From Oehlia diaphana (lineage: Eukaryota > Glomeromycota > Glomeromycetes > Glomerales > Glomeraceae): 37,931 nucleotides of DNA. A program made the translations under genes and the position numbers. The notes beneath the pieces were generated by a model. It was not told the DNA's origin. It searched no databases and worked only from the letters and a program-made list of their open reading frames with translations. Every line of letters begins with the position of its first letter. Within the stretch, counting starts at the first letter, position 1. Location of the stretch: positions 90,629 through 128,559 of the forward strand of contig QZLH01000084.1 in assembly GCA_003833135.1 (NCBI GenBank). Direction: 5' to 3'. Shown piece after piece: positions 1 through 9,922 of this stretch.

Positions 1-48
1 TGTTTTTAAAAAAAATTTGATCTTTTTTTAATAAATTTATTAATTCAG

Positions 49-381
49 TTGGAAGAATCATCTCGATCCACAACGTAAGTAAATTATTATTACATTTCAA
101 AAAAAAAAAATAATAATTGAATATCAATTTAATAATCTGTATTGCTTCTTTGATTAGTATACTGTCCCAAAATTAAATCAACAACAAATTTTTGGAACTT
201 GAAAAGAAAATCTCCAGGAAAATATAAAATTGAAGAAAAGAAACAAGAATCCAGAACTGTGCAAAACTATAATGTTGTTCCTACGTGTAACTTTTTTATC
301 ACTAGTAGTATAAATTATTATACTGCACCTATTACTGATTCACTTTATTGCCATAACACGAACTGTCATCTTATGATTTGA
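49..381 (+). CDS. Myb/SANT-like HTH gene, copy A (3' end only)
   Basis: This is the last part of a four-exon gene whose first two exons lie left of the window. Exon 3 is 49-74 and encodes HWKNHLDPQ, the end of a Myb/SANT-like helix-turn-helix. A GT..AG intron covers 75-157, and exon 4 (158-381) ends at TGA. The bases are nearly identical to 28751-29105 (copy C), which shows the complete gene, so exon limits are taken from that alignment. Exon 4 encodes a basic stretch rich in Lys and Glu (around KYKIEEKKQE) and then a tail with no recognised domain. Its stop comes earlier than in copy C and the tails differ. The likely role is DNA binding in the nucleus, inferred from the HTH only. A kinase gene starts 580 bases downstream, as it does after copy C. 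Confidence 0.6.
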
Positions 382-961
382 GTAGGGGGTAAATGCTAGA
401 AAAAGCCAAATCAATGAAAAAACAAATTTTTAGCATAGTGATCAGTCAATGCAAATTTTAGCATTTGATTCAGAACATTTATTGTTTAAAAAAAAATTTT
501 TTTTTTCAATTTGGACCCTTTTACCAACACACACTCCAGTTAGCTAGCTAATTTATATATTTTATAGGATTATATAATGAATTTTTGTAAATATCAAAAA
601 AAAGAATTTATTTTATTTATTTTTTTTAAAAAAAAATAGATTTTTATTTATTTTATTTATTTTTAAAAAATTTATTTTATTTATTTTTTTAAAAAAAGGA
701 ATAGTTAGTTTGTTGATAAATCTAGCTACCAATAATAAACTTTATTAATTTCGTGTAACATAATACATAAATCAGGAATTATTACAATCAAAATTACACA
801 ATCAAATCTATATGTAAAACGCGTGTGTATTACAAATATATATTTAGTCAAATCAACGGAATTAAACTCCGATTTAAATAACTTGTTTGAGCTATTCATA
901 AAATTTTCCTCCTTTGTCGTATCTTTTATTGTTCTGTATCAGAATTATAAGTTACATTATA
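382..961 (+). promoter_or_regulatory. Spacer and putative promoter of kinase A, conserved with copy C
   Basis: No gene is seen here. The first half is T-rich and A-rich low complexity. From about 735 to 961 the sequence aligns closely with 29480-29710 upstream of kinase C, including ATCAGGAATTATTACAATCA, CGATTTAAATAACTT and CCTCCTTTG just before the start. The match may reflect a promoter and 5' UTR, or simply a recent duplication. Confidence 0.4.
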
Positions 962-2464
962 ATGGACGATCTTAAAACGAAGAATAAAATAAAAAAGATT
1001 TTTTCTAAGGATTTGAGAGAACAAATTGAAAACTTTGGCATATGTTCTGATTGTAAGGAGGCAAATACTGGATATGCGTGGTGTAAAAAATGTGATCCCG
1101 GTCGATTTTTAAGAGAAGGAAAAACAAGTGGAAATATTGAAATGGATGTATTTATCCGTGAAAGTCAAAAACAAACATTACATTATTATGATAATTTAGA
1201 ATGGATACCGTTTAATAAGTTTGATAATATTAAACCTATTGGGGAAGGTGGGTTTTCTATAATTTACTCAGCTACATGGATAGAAGGTGCGCCAAAATAT
1301 GATAAAGAAAAGGCTCGTACTGGTCCTATTAGCGTTGCACTTAAAAAACTTAAAAATACAGATACGAAAGCTTTTATCAATGAGGTAACTTTATTATTTT
1401 CAAAATGATTTAAATTTGTAATAAATATTTATAATGAGCGAATTTTTTTTTATTTAGATAAGAATACATGATGAATGTAATTATGCTAATTTTCATATTA
1501 CGCAACTTTATGGTATAACAAAATATCCGGATACAGAAGATTTTATGATGGTTTTAGAATATGCAAATTATGGAAATTTGAGAGATTACTTTAAAAAATA
1601 TTACTTTAATTTACAATGGGAGGATAAATTAGTTATTTTACTTAATATTATACATAATCTTGACTTTATTCACGAGAGAAATTATGTTCATAAAGATTTA
1701 CATAGTGGAAATATACTTCAATTTTATTACGACGGGAATGTTGATACAAAGATTACCGATTTAGGACTTGCACAACAATTAGGTGGTAATTCAAATTCTC
1801 CTAATTCTATAACTGTATGTGGCGTGCTTCCTTATATAGCACCTGAAGTATTATGTGGAAAAGCATATACTTTCGCAAGTGATATTTATAGTTTTGGTAT
1901 TATTATGGTAGAGGTGTCAACCGGAAAACCACCTTATGGAAATATACCACATGATGAAAAACTTGTATTAGCAATTTGCAATGGTGGTTTAAGACCAAAT
2001 GTAGGTAAAGGAACACCAAAATGTTATATTGATTTGGTAAATGAATGTCTTGATGCAAATCCGAATAAAAGACCTCCATCAAAAGAAATACTTCAAAAAA
2101 TTAGAAATTGGCGATTCTATGATGATCCAACGCATTCTAGGAATTCATTATTTTCGAAGAAAACAAAGGATATAAAGATGTATAAGGAATTTATTGATAC
2201 GGATTTCCAAAATGCAGATAAAAATTTTCCACGGCGAGAAACTACTTTAACACTTCATCCTGGAGCTACATATGTTAGTCGTATAATGAGTTTTAATAAT
2301 AATAATGAACCAAAAAACTCCAAGGGTATTCAAATCGAAGATCCAGAAGGTAAAAAATATTTATTGTATTGATTTAAAAATACTATATATCTTTAAATAC
2401 TAATTTTTATGCTTATTTTACAGTAGTTCCAGATTCACAGTTAGTTGATCTATTTGTTGAATGA
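962..2464 (+). CDS. TKL-like protein kinase with N-terminal zinc-knuckle motif, copy A
   Basis: The model has exons 962-1384, 1458-2349 and 2424-2464. Introns are 73 and 74 bp, and the product is 451 residues. Residues 28-44 hold a CX2CX9CX2C knuckle that probably binds zinc. The kinase domain follows: glycine loop GEGGFS near 94, VALK lysine K128, alpha-C glutamate E141, catalytic loop HKDLHSGN at 219-226, DLG at 242-244, APE at 269-271 and the KRP arginine at 346. The usual HRD is HKD and DFG is DLG; the catalytic Asp, Asn and Lys are kept, so activity is plausible. The short third exon is inferred because copy B has a matching one (QLVDL against QLIDL); without it the frame would stop at 2372. 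The ATG at 962 matches copy C; an in-frame ATG at 914 is less likely. The family resembles the expanded Rhizophagus kinases. The substrate is unknown. Confidence 0.85.
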
Positions 2465-3156
2465 AGGTGTAAAGGTAAAATATTTTTAATGACTAATTTT
2501 ATTAATTTATTGACTTAAATAATTCATGTGATGTTCAAGAAATTAAAGAGAAGGGCTTTTGATTTAGATTTTAAGGATTTTTAGTTTGAAATGGTTTAAA
2601 AAATAGTCGTTAACATTGATGTAGGATAAATTTTTTAAGGAAGATTATATTTAAAGAGGTAAAAAGCAATAATATAACTTATATAATAGTATAGTTTTTA
2701 AAGTTTATGCGAGAATGCAGTCGATTGAAAAAGGAAATAACTTATAGATAGGTCTTTATTATGTGAATAATTGTGGTTTGAATTAAGAAATAGAATATGT
2801 AATGGAATATCTATGTCGGGTATTTTCCAAGGATGTTTTTGCTGGTTTGGATTTGATGATAATAATAAAAAATCTACATTCGTAGAAAAAAACTGGACTA
2901 ATAATTAATGCATGGTAAACCGGAATGAATAAATTAATTATTAAGTAAAATTATTGTCATACGTAAATAAAATTATATTTTTAACAAAAAAAATATTTTT
3001 TAAATTATTATACGTATAATACATAACTATCATAAAAATTATATTTAATCGTTCAAATAGCGTAAATAGCGTACTAATCAAATTAATTTAAAAGTTTTAG
3101 TCACATGATTTAGCTTTTTTTTCCTTTTTTTATCAGAATGGAGAAGCCATCGTTTT
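2465..3156. other. AT-rich spacer after kinase A
   Basis: No open frame with coding character, RNA gene or clear repeat was seen here. Short homopolymer runs and stop codons occur in all frames. Confidence 0.4.
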
Positions 3157-3244
3157 CCCTATAAAAAATTTTTCAGAAAAATGATCACGTTCTTCGAAAA
3201 TAAAAACGAAAAATGATCATTTATCGGAGAATTTTTTTGTAGGG
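3157..3244. mobile_element. CCCTATAAAA-type MITE, 88 bp
   Basis: The element begins CCCTATAAAAAAT and ends TTTTTTTGTAGGG, with an apparent 3-bp target duplication TTT on each side (3154-3156 and 3245-3247). It holds two copies of AAAAATGATCA. Close relatives lie at 18452-18551 and 30331-30423. It has no coding capacity. The superfamily is not established. Confidence 0.6.
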
Positions 3245-3686
3245 TTTGGCGCAGATACTTGAAACCTCGATTGTTTCAATATAATAATATAATATACGAT
3301 GATTCATTGATTCGAGACTTCACTGTATGTTGTGTATGAGTCACATTGATCGATCAAGGAACAACGGTAGGGTTACACAATAAAATACCCTTGTAAACGA
3401 ATGAAACGTAGGTTTTGTTACGACTCCAATTTTATAGGTGCATATATCCTGAAAATTTCAAATAAATATAAATCGTAGATCTCTCGTCACGTTGAGAACG
3501 TCTCCAAAGAGTCATCAGCACATTTACTTTGTAATTATGCAAAAGAAACAATATTTAAAGGCCTTAAAAGTTTTTATTACAAAACGTTTTTATTATATTT
3601 TTTTATCAAAGTTACTAATTTTGAAATAAACAGGATTTATATTCTATAATTATTTTTATTAGAAAACTTGTAAATCATACCACTAC

Positions 3687-3744
3687 TAAAGATGTTAGCC
3701 GTAATTCAAAATTTTTTAAAAAATAATTAAGGCTAACATCTTTA
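3687..3744. mobile_element. 58-bp hAT-like MITE with 8-bp TSD
   Basis: The terminal repeats are TAAAGATGTTAGCC and its exact reverse complement at the right end, forming a hairpin. They are flanked by the perfect 8-bp duplication ACCACTAC (3679-3686 and 3745-3752). An 8-bp duplication and a TIR fitting YARNG are hAT features. It is extremely short and must depend on a transposase encoded elsewhere. Confidence 0.7.
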
Positions 3745-3752
3745 ACCACTAC

Positions 3753-4619
3753 TGCTAAAACTATATATTTCTTAGCATTTTCCTTTATTTACCTTTGTTG
3801 AAACAATATAATCATTAAAAGAAAAAAATCGACTTCACTAAATCACACCACTGGCATAGTGTGCGTTTTCTCAAAAACTATGGTCTAAACTAAACTAATT
3901 AAAAGAAATGGTCAGAAAAAAGATTTAATTAGCAAATATTGTAAAATAAAAAAAAAATTGAAACCCTATAAGAATATATATAAAGTATATGCTACAGAAT
4001 TAAATAATGCAAAGTGGAATATAATTATTTTATGAATCAGTTTAGCGAAACTACTAATAATTTAGAATAAAGTTAAAGTAACAAATAAAAAATACATAAA
4101 TCATATAACTATGCGTTGAACACCATGGGCGTGTTTCATAATTTTCGAAAAAAAAATATGCAGTGGCGATATTTCCCAATATCTGTTATAAAAAATTGTA
4201 TGTCGTTTAATACATATGTAAAATATATTCAATGTACTATTTAAATAAAATTTCAATAGAGTAAAATATTATATTTAGAAATTTACCGTTAAAAAGGATT
4301 TAATTTTTTTAACCTTTATATTTTATTTGCTTAAACTATATTTGACCCAAGAAACTAGAGGTGCAAACTTTACCGACGTAACTGCCTGAAAAAAGTTACG
4401 TAAATAACGTCACTGCAGATTCACTTACACTAGTCTACTTTCAAACATTGGCTTTAGAAACGTTGTTTCTGGATATAAGAAATATTTTAATATAGTTACA
4501 CAAACACGTAAATAATAAACTACTAGTTTATTTTTATTATTTTATCATAAGTATTATACTGAGAATCAAGAAGTGATGAATTTCTTTCTATAGTATATTT
4601 CTATTTGAAATTCTTAATA
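3753..4619. other. AT-rich spacer
   Basis: No gene was found. A short palindrome of the type CACACCACTGGCATAGTGTG lies near 3845-3864, and GACGTAAC/GTTACGT pairs lie near 4374-4402. Neither could be assigned to a family. Confidence 0.35.
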
Positions 4620-5802
4620 AAAAAGTCCGAATTGCCTAATAATTTTTCATATGAAATGTCCTGGAAATGTCCGTTAAAGCAATGGGCGTTTTCATGCCCG
4701 AACACTTCTAGAATGTTTATTTTTTTCCTTTTTTAAAAAATAAAAGGCATTGTTAAATATTCTATTTTAAAATGGATATCTGCATTTATCATAGTAAACA
4801 ATGCGAAAATCAACATAGCTGTCAATCATTTTAAGCATATTTAGAAGAGGCTAATCGTGCATATCATGTAACTCCTTTTTTATATTTTCTTTTCCGTTTA
4901 TATTTACGTTGTTTATTTATTTTTTTCCTTTGGTTATAGCATATTAAAAAGGTGTGAGAACAAGATGACAACTAAAAAAGTGAATTTAAACAATTACAAA
5001 AGTATTATAAATCATGAAGTCCTATATCCGTTATTTCTGTAAAAACTCCGTAAAAATGAGTTTTTCACGGATTCATTCACGGAAAATGTAAATATTCGAT
5101 AAATTCCGTGATATAATATTAATTCCGGAATATGAGCCTTTTACGGAAAAAAAGGTGGAATTTAAAAAACGGATCGACTTTTTTTTACAGGATGATGAAA
5201 TATCGATCGGAAAAAAAACGTTTAGAATAAGCAATTCTTTGATTTTCTATTGGATATTCTATCTATCTGCTATATATATTCATATTATTACGATTTTTTT
5301 TTTCAATAAAAAAAATTATTTGTTATGTTGATATTGACAAATTTTTATAATTATTTTTATTTCCCAAATTATTTTATCAATAAAACGATCAAGATAATTT
5401 TATTCTTTATTAGATGTAATGGTGCAGCTGGTATGATGTAACGGCCGTCATAACTTCTTGGTAAATTATTTTATTAAAGAATTTTGTTAATAGTAACAAA
5501 GCAGTGATAATGACATGCTGTATTGAATAGTAAACGTTAATCATGATAAAAATGTAGATCAAACTGTCATTGATAATTTTACAATTGAAAAAAAATAAAA
5601 TAAAATAAAAAAAATAAAAAAAGAAAGAAATTAAACAATCATAAAGATGTCTAATCCTACTGATTCATTTTTTTTCCAACGGAATATAATTTATTATTTC
5701 ATTTTGATATAAAATGACACTGTGTTTCAGAAAATCGTACGATCAATTAAATTTACAAAATTTACAAAATTTACAGTGAATTTTTTTTTTTTATTTCGTA
5801 AT
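4620..5802 (+). repeat. Upstream unit of HMG-like gene alpha (duplicated block)
   Basis: This stretch is shared, in diverged form, with regions upstream of the other small HMG-like genes (8156-8960, 31620-32564, 33860-34744). Landmarks are a CTAGAATGTTTAT block near 4708, then ACGGCCGTCATAACTTCTTG near 5441, and an A/T-rich part ending in AAAATCGTACGATCAATT near 5731. It is the promoter side of the gene and part of a repeated unit. Whether a conserved motif such as ATAATTTCTTGG is regulatory is only a guess. Confidence 0.4.
5018..5160. repeat. ACTCCGT/TTACGGAA dispersed repeat
   Basis: The sequence GTAAAAACTCCGTAAAAATG with later inverted TTACGGAAAA is related to 17986-18125 and more loosely to about 14770-14885. 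It is rich in TCCGT/ACGGA words in both orientations. It is probably a decayed small transposon; its ends are not firm. Confidence 0.35.
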
Positions 5803-6244
5803 ATGAGTCAACACGATTTAAGTTACAAAATCTCCAGAGTAATACTTATGTGCGAATATCAGTTTAAAAATGTCAACATGACGTTAAAGGAATTAATAAT
5901 GGAGGTCTATCGTCTCATCAAGGTATATTAATTATACTAGAAACTGTAAAAAATGTTTTATTTATTTATTATTATTATTTTTTTTTTAGAAAATTTTAAA
6001 AATGTCAAATCGATCATCCGTCGTCAAAAGTTACAGAAAATGGAAGATATCGACGAATAAAAGTAACTATAATTTTATGTATTTTCATATTCATAAGAAA
6101 GTCATTTAAATTTAATGTATCCTTACAGTTCGAATGTTCGAATATCTTTACGCCAATTCCCTTCTTGACACAAGGCCACCCGTGTTACTTGGGGAACAAC
6201 TTGAAATGACATTATGGCCAGACGAAATGAAACCAATAATTTGA
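5803..6244 (+). CDS. Small three-exon HMG-box-like gene, copy alpha
   Basis: Exons 5803-5922, 5990-6062 and 6129-6244, with GT..AG introns of 67 and 66 bp, join in frame to 102 residues ending WPDEMKPII. The same exon phases and the ending PDE(M/S)KPI recur in copies gamma and delta, which supports the model. Residues around NMTLKEL, SYRKWK and FEYLYANS resemble the middle and end of an HMG box. The frame stays open upstream of 5803 back to an acceptor-like TTTCAG at 5725-5730 and reads NFFFLFRN, which resembles the start of an HMG box. A 5' exon or a truncated start is therefore possible. If real, it would be a DNA-binding protein of the MATA-HMG type known to be numerous in these fungi. HMG identity is an inference from short motifs. 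Confidence 0.5.
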
Positions 6245-6490
6245 TTATATTGCTTGTATCACAATTATTCATATTTTAGACCTTATTTTATTTTCACTAC
6301 TTTTGGCTCAATTCTCTTTCTCCCTTTTATTCTCGTTATTTTTAATGCTTGGGTGCTCAAAAAATCGAAAAGTTAACGAATCTTGAATAGCTTAGTAATT
6401 TTGAACGAACCATTTAAACGTTTAACGAAACAAACAAAATCAACATCTACCGCAAGTAAAGTTCTACTTCCCCCTTTATTCACCTTTATT
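6245..6490. other. 3' flank of gene alpha
   Basis: T-rich spacer without a gene. Confidence 0.3.
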
Positions 6491-6716
6491 TTAAATTCTT
6501 TTTTTTTCTCTTTTACTTGTTTTATGTCTTGACCCTGTATTTCATCACATCCATTTCCCATTTTTTTAAATTCTTTTTTTTTTTTCTCTTTTACTTGTTT
6601 TATGTCTGACCCTATATTTCATCACATCCATTTCCCATTTTTTTAATTTCTTTTTCTTTCTCTTTTACTTGTTTTATGTCTGACCCTGTATTTCATCACA
6701 TCCACTTCCCATTTTA
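6491..6716. repeat. Tandem repeat, three units of about 74-77 bp
   Basis: Three consecutive copies contain TTTTACTTGTTTTATGTCT, GTATTTCATCACATCCA and TTCCCATTTT, with periods of 77 and 74 bases. Units 2 and 3 share a one-base deletion (TGTCTGACC against TGTCTTGACC). A minus-strand frame through it is only a shadow of the repeat. Confidence 0.75.
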
Positions 6717-8155
6717 AGATCATGATTAAGTTTTATTAAGCAACTATACTAAATTTTTTCATGTATTATATACAATCATGTATTTTTAACTTTTATTCTA
6801 TGATATGGTTTGTTATAAATAAATTTTTTTTTTTAAAAAAAAAAAGAGACGGAAGAGTATAAAAACAACCATACAAATTATATATCTGGTGGATCGCTTG
6901 CCACAGCAGACATGAGACGAGCGAGTTTTTAAATCCGGCATGCCAATAAAAAAATTTTCCATTATATCTGCATATTACGTACTAATTTTTGTAGATTTGG
7001 CGAAATTTAAACTATCCGAATAATTTTCATGATTTGAATTCCATGACCAGAATATTAGACACTTTTTTATAGGGAAAAAAATAATAAAAATATTTATTAA
7101 TAAGAAATGATACTTCCTCTTATTGTACGTGTGTATAGTAAGTACATCAGGATGTGTCGTGTGTAAGTTTGTTGAAGAATGCCTATTTTCCAACCATGCC
7201 GGTTTATATCATTATTAACTGCCACGTGATCAATATCCTTTACTTAATTCCGGTCGAGTACATAATTCCGGCCAAAATTTACGATCATATGCCATCACTA
7301 GCGTGATAAATAGCAAACTAAAAAGCAAATTTAAAAAAAACTTTCAAAACTTACTTTTCAATTCGAGTTCTAAATACTTGTACTGAAGCCTAAAGGGCCT
7401 CCAAAAAGTTAAATCAAAAAACAAAAAACTGAAAAAAAATAATTAAATTTATACAATTATCATTTTCTTTAAAAATGGCATATATTACTAAAAAATAGTC
7501 AAATTTGCCGTCTATGAAAATGATCACGTTATTAACGTTCTTTTATAAATAAAAAATACATATAAAAGTTTCATTACGAATCTTACCATTTCGAAGTTTC
7601 GGAAACCTTGGAGTATACTGACGCTAGGAGCAGACTGCAATAGATACTTTCTTGCAATCTATAATAAAAGTGTTCAAAATTTTTTTTATTTCCTATTCCT
7701 AAGTGTGCAAGAAACTGAAGCATCTAGAATTCGATTCGTAAATCAGTTGTAACCAGTTTATGTGAAACTCAATTTAAAACGGTGAATTGAACTGGTTGGT
7801 ATTTTATTGGGCTTTAAAAATCAACCTACCTCCAGGGAAGCGCTATTATGATGTAAGTTTTTTCGCAATAGGATAAAATGTGTCTTATCCTGGATATTTA
7901 TAAATTGACTTTAATAAACCGCTTTTTTTGTGTGTTATTACAATATCTGACTACCTAAAATTGCTCAGCATCCAAAGCTGTATTGCACTTGTATTGTAAT
8001 AATTTAATAATTTAGACTATCAAAATTGGAAAAAATTTAACATTCCTGTTGTAACGCTTAGATCAACGAGAGATTACGAACAATACCGTATATTATTTCT
8101 AGTGATAATATGTTTGAATGTGAAAAAGACTGCTTTCAACTACCAAGTGCTAATG
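6717..8155. other. Spacer with one solitary intron-like unit
   Basis: No gene was seen. It includes the intron-like unit at 7512-7586 (listed separately), a CACGTG at 7223-7228, and AT-rich sequence otherwise. Confidence 0.35.
7512..7586 (-). repeat. Solitary copy of the intron-like unit
   Basis: Read on the minus strand the unit starts GTAAGATTCGTAATGAAACT and ends TTTTCATAG. It carries AACGTTAATAACGT in its 3' half and is preceded by TTCGAAATG. The layout (5' hairpin, 3' AACGTTA/TAACGT hairpin, donor-like and acceptor-like ends, 75 bp) is the same as for units of the arrays at 10756-11492 and 36456-37089. No gene is visible around it. Confidence 0.45.
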
Positions 8156-9020
8156 AAATGTCCGATGCATGTTCTGAAAATGCTCGTCACATTTCAGAAA
8201 TGGCGTTTTCATTACATTACCCGAACATTTTCTAGAATTACGGAGTTCATCAAATGATACACAGAAAGTTGACAATCATTTAGGGAATAGGCTTATCATC
8301 ATGTAAATCATGCAATTCATACAATTGATTAAAAAATAAAAGTAACTTAAAAAAACCGAACGTTCCAAACAAGTGATCAATTTTCTAAAAATTTTAAAGA
8401 CTAAGACTAAAGTAATTCCCCATTTTTATATACTGTATATCGCGATTTTTAGAAAAATATTAGTTAAACCAACATTGACAGAGAAACTTCTATACGGTAA
8501 TTATTTTTTCTTAACAAATAAAAACTATAAGAGTATTGTTGAAATGTAACAGCCAACATAATTTCTTGGTACAGTCAACTCTCTATAAATGCACTACTTA
8601 TAAGTGCATTCCCTTCTTAAATGCACACTTTGATTCAGTCCCAAGTATATATAACCTTTAATTATTTACTCTTTATAAATGCACACCCTTTGTAATCGCA
8701 CACTTTTATCCAGTCCCAGGGGGGTGCATTTATAGAGAGTTGACTGTAATCTATTTATACAAAGAATTTTATAATAGTAGCAAAGCAAATTAATTTATAT
8801 AACAGTAATGTTTACCAGGTTCGAAAGTATACAAACAAAAAAATAAAAAAAGAATGGAATAAATCAAAAACAATCAAATAGGGTACTATTGGACTTTGTA
8901 TAATCTTAGTAATTGTAATGTAATGTAATTTTTAATATAAAAGAACAGTTTTCTCCTGAGAATTGCTGTTTAATATTTTTTATTCATAAAATGTTATCCC
9001 GTGGTAATTATCACCGTTTT
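8156..9020 (+). pseudogene. Broken copy (beta) of the HMG-like gene unit
   Basis: The upstream half matches the units before genes alpha, gamma and delta (ATGTCCGATGCAT, TTTTCTAGAAT, ACATAATTTCTTGG). Near 8987 the sequence ATAAAATGTTATCCCGTGGT parallels the start of gene delta at 34741-34763. The match ends where a MITE begins at 9021, and no exon 2 or 3 is found beyond it. A mariner-like MITE (8572-8746) also sits inside. The copy is therefore probably dead. Confidence 0.45.
8572..8746. mobile_element. Tc1/mariner- or pogo-like MITE, 175 bp
   Basis: The ends are CAGTCAACTCTCTATAAATG and its reverse complement, flanked by TA on both sides (8570-8571 and 8747-8748). Paralogous sequence at 34398-34430 reads ATAATTTCTTGGTAAATT without the insert, so the empty site is preserved. 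No transposase is present. Confidence 0.8.
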
Positions 9021-9373
9021 CAGAAATATGTGTAATCCAAGCCATCCCATTAAAAAAACCAATTTTCAAAATTTTGTGAAACTTGGCAATTTTTTTTGAA
9101 TATTTACGTGGAAAAAAGGTAGTTATTGAGGAAATTAAAGCGAAACTCAAACAATTCATGAGTTTTCTTGTAAAAAATTATTGTTTTTATGTAAACATTA
9201 AATCTTTGCTTATAAGGAAACTCATATAAGTATTTAAAGTTTTTTAAGTTTTGCTTCAATTTCTTTAATAATTGTCCTTTTTCTATATAATTATTCAGAA
9301 AAATCACTAAGTTTCGTAAAATTTTGAAAATCCATTTTTTTAGTGGAGTAATTTGGATCTACACATATTTCTG
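9021..9373. mobile_element. Long-TIR fold-back MITE, 353 bp
   Basis: It starts CAGAAATATGTGTA and ends with the reverse complement. Imperfect inverted similarity continues for about 75 bases (ATTTTCAAAATTTT is shared), and a second inverted pair lies near the centre (ATGAGTTTTCTTGT and AGGAAACTCAT). The whole could fold into one long hairpin. No clear target duplication was seen. It truncates copy beta of the HMG-like unit. Confidence 0.6.
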
Positions 9374-9582
9374 TCAAGTGCTAAAATTCGTTCTTCATTT
9401 TTGATATTCTTTTCCTCACTTTCATGCTCATTATTCCATTTTAGTACGTTTGGCGGTTTTCACAGTTGATTCATCTTTTTCCTATAAAATTAAGGAAAAA
9501 ATGTGAATATACGTAAATAGTAAGTAATAAGTAGAAAAGGCAGCAAGTGACTGGCTGGGAATCTAAGACATAACCAGGAAAA

Positions 9583-9668
9583 ATTTTCCTTCACCTAGGG
9601 CAAGCCAGTAACGGCCAGAAAAATACTTCCTTCGCCCAGGGCAAGCCAGTAACGGCCAGGAAAATACT
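9583..9668. repeat. Two tandem 41-bp units
   Basis: GGGCAAGCCAGTAACGGCCA occurs twice with a period of 41 bases, each followed by GAAAATACTT-like sequence. Upstream, GACTGGCTGGGAATC and AACCAGGAAAAATTTTCCTT suggest a third, degraded unit. It is richer in G and C than its surroundings. Confidence 0.6.
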
Positions 9669-9922
9669 TTTTGTGCCGCATTAGACTATTATTTAGTTTA
9701 ATCATATGGTTCGACCAAACCGGACCGTTAACAACACTATAATTATACAGTCAAACCTTAATATAACGATATGTCAGGATATACATGAAATTTATAGGAA
9801 ATATCATTATACTTAAGTTATACCGATATTTATATGTCCTCACATATAGTTATGATTATAATTTTTGGCCTACCAATCTAAAATATCGTACGAATTACTG
9901 CATGAAGAAAGGGATACGACGT

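Noticed and set aside
914..961. Earlier in-frame ATG for kinase A
   Set aside because: The residues before 962 are hydrophobic and unlike copy B, and copy C starts at the position of 962.
6373..6561. Minus-strand frame of 62 residues
   Set aside because: It lies largely in the 74-77 bp tandem repeat and has no domain or supporting splice sites.
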